A stretch of DNA of 7,354 nucleotides from Lysobacterales bacterium (GTDB lineage Bacteria; Pseudomonadota; Gammaproteobacteria; Xanthomonadales; Xanthomonadaceae): positions 1 through 7,354 of the forward strand of contig JAATFS010000436.1 in the NCBI GenBank assembly GCA_015655035.1, read 5' to 3'. A program made the translations under genes and the position numbers. The number at the start of each line of letters is the position of its first letter. Position 1 is the first letter of the stretch. The notes under the pieces were generated by a model. It did not search any database, was not told where the DNA came from, and saw only the letters and a list, made by a program, of their open reading frames with translations. This document shows, piece by piece, positions 5,121 through 7,354 of the stretch.

Positions 5121-7354
5121 ATGGTGTGTCGTAGCAAGTCCGTTTCGCGTGCCTCCCGCGCTCCGCTCTGCATCGCCGTGGCCATCGCGATGGCCGCGGT
5201 GGCGCCCGCCACGTTCGCGCAGGATGCCGCGGTTGACGACGCGTCCAATACACGCGCGGACGGCAAGGCTACGTCCACCCTCGACGGTATCACCGTCACC
5301 GGAACGCATATCCGCCGCGTGGATGCGGAGACCGCCAGCCCGGTGATCACGATCGGTCGCGAACGCATCGAGGACAGCGGCAAGTCCACGGTCGGGGATC
5401 TGTTGCAGCAGTTGCCGGCGATGGCCGGCTACCAGGCCAATACCTCGATCAATAGCGGTTTCAGCCATGGCCGGGCGTTGGTGTCGCTGCGTAACCTCGG
5501 TTCCCAGCGCACCCTGGTGCTGGTCAACGGTCATCGCATGGCCAGTCCTGCGAGCAGCGTCAGCGCATCGCCCGGCGTCGACGTCAACGCGATCCCGGCT
5601 GCGATGATCGAGCGCGTGGAGGTGCTGACCGACGGCGCTTCGTCGGTATACGGATCGGATGCGATCGGCGGCGTGGTCAACATCATCCTGAAGGACAAGT
5701 ACGACGGCATGGCCGCGACCGTGGACTACGGCCAGAGCGGGCATGGCGACGGTAATCGCCGCAATCTGGGCGTGGAGTGGGGCAAGACCTGGGAAAACGG
5801 CAACCTCATCGTCGGGTTGAGCCATGGCTCCAACAACGCGCTGTACAACCGCTCGCGCAGTTTTGCGCATGACCAGCTGAGCTATGACAGCGGCGTGATC
5901 GGCAAGATGACCGGCTCCAATAGCCGTGCGGTGCTGGTCGGCGGCAGCGTGGTGACCGCCAACAGCGGCATTGCGCCAGGTAGCACCACCGCCAGCGATT
6001 ACCACAGCTTCGGCTCCGGTGCGGGCGACCGCTACAACTACTATGGCGACCAGTATCTGGTCACGCCGGTCACGCGTACCAACTTCTCGCTGCACGGGAC
6101 CTATAACTTCAGCGATAACGTCCAGGGCTACTTGGACATGTTCTGGACCCATAGCAAGACCGCGTCGCGACTGGCGGCCTACGGCATCGGGCTGTCCACG
6201 CTGACCGACAGCCTGGCCGAGAACTACTACAACCCGTTCGGCAGCGACTTGTCGGAGTATTACCTGCGCTCGCCGGATGTGTTCACGCGCGAGTACGTGT
6301 CGTCGATGGCGCAGACCAGCATCGTCGGCGGCTTTCGTGGTGGCTTCGGCGACAGTTCCTGGCAGTGGGACGCCAACATCGGTTATGCGCGCTACAAGGA
6401 CAAGCTGGTGCGCTACGGCTTTGCCATCACTTCCGGACTGGCCAATGCGGTCGGCGCGTCTTTCATGGACAGCGATGGGGTGGTCAAGTGCGGCAGCGCC
6501 GGCAACGTGATTGCCGGCTGCACCCCGGCCAATGTGTTCAACCCCAACGATCCGGCGACGATCGCCGCGTTGAAGTCGACCCTGCTCCCGGTCGACCTGA
6601 TGGATGAGAGCACGATGAAGAGCGCCGAGGTCAGCGCCAACGGCAACCTGTTCGCGTTGCCGGCCGGCGACGTGCAGGCCGCGTTCGGCATGGTGTGGCG
6701 CAAGAACGACTTCTCGCAGGGAACGCAGAGCAGCGTGGCGGCCGCCGATGCGTTTGGAAACTGCGACTACATGGACGGGTGCATCCTCAACCAGGGTCGC
6801 GACGAGACGGTCAAGGAGGCCTATGCCGAGTTCCTGATTCCGTTGCTCAAGGATCTTCCGCTGATTTCCTCGCTCAACCTGGACATCGGCACTCGCTACT
6901 CGCGCTACAGCGCCTGGGGTGGCACCACCAACAGCAAGGTCGCGTTGGAATGGCGGCCGATCCCCGACCTGCTGGTGCGTGCCACCGCGTCGGAAGTGTT
7001 CCGCGCGCCGGCGCTGGGCGATCTGTATGGCTCTCCCTACAACGGCGTGCTCGATGCCGACGAGGACGATTATTACGATCCCTGCGTTGGCTATACCGGC
7101 GGCCACGACGCGGCCTGCGCCAATGTGCCGAGCGATGGCAGTTTCACCAATAGTTCGCAGGTCACCATCATTACCACAGGCAGCGCCAACGCCGGTTTCG
7201 ACATCAAGCCCGAGTCCGGGCGCTCCTACGATATCGGCGTGGTGTACGACCCGGATTGGCTGCCGGGCTTCTCGGTCAGCGTCGATGCCTGGCGGGTTGG
7301 GCTGGAGGACATGATCAGTGGTGCGTCCTACGACTATGTGCTGGACAAATGCTA
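5121..7354 (+). CDS. TonB-dependent outer-membrane receptor, N-terminal 744 residues (3' end outside window)
   Basis: The frame is open from ATG 5121 to the right edge with no stop. The signal peptide has a basic n-region, a hydrophobic core (about 15-30) and probable cleavage after TFAQ (about 34). A linker follows with a TonB-box-like LDGITVTG (54-61). The plug domain shows VITIGRERIEDSG (75-87), VGDLLQQLPA (91-100), the LRNLGSQRTLVLVNGHRM stretch (123-140) and VEVLTDGASSVYGSDAIGGV (167-186). From about 195 on, alternating aromatic beta-strands form the barrel, with cysteine pairs at 457/467, 548/554 and 655/666 in likely surface loops. The RAPALGDLYG phrase is a usual late-barrel motif. 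Receptors of this kind import siderophores, vitamin B12 or oligosaccharides using TonB energy. The ligand cannot be read from sequence; the neighbouring hydrolase genes and the LacI-type palindrome favour a carbohydrate or glycopeptide. About 150-250 residues are missing at the 3' end. Confidence 0.95.
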   Translation, partial: MVCRSKSVSRASRAPLCIAVAIAMAAVAPATFAQDAAVDDASNTRADGKATSTLDGITVTGTHIRRVDAETASPVITIGRERIEDSGKSTVGDLLQQLPAMAGYQANTSINSGFSHGRALVSLRNLGSQRTLVLVNGHRMASPASSVSASPGVDVNAIPAAMIERVEVLTDGASSVYGSDAIGGVVNIILKDKYDGMAATVDYGQSGHGDGNRRNLGVEWGKTWENGNLIVGLSHGSNNALYNRSRSFAHDQLSYDSGVIGKMTGSNSRAVLVGGSVVTANSGIAPGSTTASDYHSFGSGAGDRYNYYGDQYLVTPVTRTNFSLHGTYNFSDNVQGYLDMFWTHSKTASRLAAYGIGLSTLTDSLAENYYNPFGSDLSEYYLRSPDVFTREYVSSMAQTSIVGGFRGGFGDSSWQWDANIGYARYKDKLVRYGFAITSGLANAVGASFMDSDGVVKCGSAGNVIAGCTPANVFNPNDPATIAALKSTLLPVDLMDESTMKSAEVSANGNLFALPAGDVQAAFGMVWRKNDFSQGTQSSVAAADAFGNCDYMDGCILNQGRDETVKEAYAEFLIPLLKDLPLISSLNLDIGTRYSRYSAWGGTTNSKVALEWRPIPDLLVRATASEVFRAPALGDLYGSPYNGVLDADEDDYYDPCVGYTGGHDAACANVPSDGSFTNSSQVTIITTGSANAGFDIKPESGRSYDIGVVYDPDWLPGFSVSVDAWRVGLEDMISGASYDYVLDKC

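Noticed and set aside
4632..7106. Very long open frame on the minus strand (824 codons) opposite the receptor gene
   Set aside because: It is a shadow of GC-rich codon structure: the product is rich in Arg, His, Ala, Val and Gly with no domain logic, it covers the intergenic DNA, and the + strand gene there is unambiguous.

Overview
The window is GC-rich DNA that looks like a Xanthomonadaceae chromosome (Xanthomonas or a close relative). That assignment rests on the base composition, on many G/C-ending codons, and on an N-terminally extended TonB-dependent receptor typical of that family; it is inference, not a database match. All supported genes lie on the + strand.

Layout: (1) 1-363, the C-terminal part of a cytochrome b561-type membrane protein that enters from the left edge. 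(2) 364-551, a 188-bp spacer with short GC hairpins but no convincing promoter. (3) 552-2903, a 783-residue protein with a twin-arginine (Tat) signal, probably a six-hairpin (alpha/alpha barrel) glycosidase-like enzyme of unassigned specificity. (4) 2903-4693, a 596-residue secreted M61-type (glycyl aminopeptidase family) metallopeptidase with a C-terminal PDZ domain, overlapping the previous gene by one base (TGATG). (5) 4694-5120, a 427-bp intergenic region rich in dyad symmetry. It holds a 10-bp inverted repeat just after the M61 stop, a perfect 12-bp LacI-family-type operator (GCAAGCGCTTGC), a 16-bp near-palindrome centred on TTAA, and a strong GC hairpin in the probable leader of the next gene. 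(6) 5121 to the right edge, the first 744 codons of a TonB-dependent outer-membrane receptor.

Working model (inference): the Tat-exported glycosidase-like protein and the M61 peptidase are translationally coupled and act in the periplasm. The receptor would bring a substrate across the outer membrane, and the two enzymes would then trim its sugar and peptide parts. A sugar-responsive LacI-family repressor could control the receptor through the palindrome. No mobile element, CRISPR array, tRNA or rRNA was seen. The least explained stretch is the 427-bp intergenic region.
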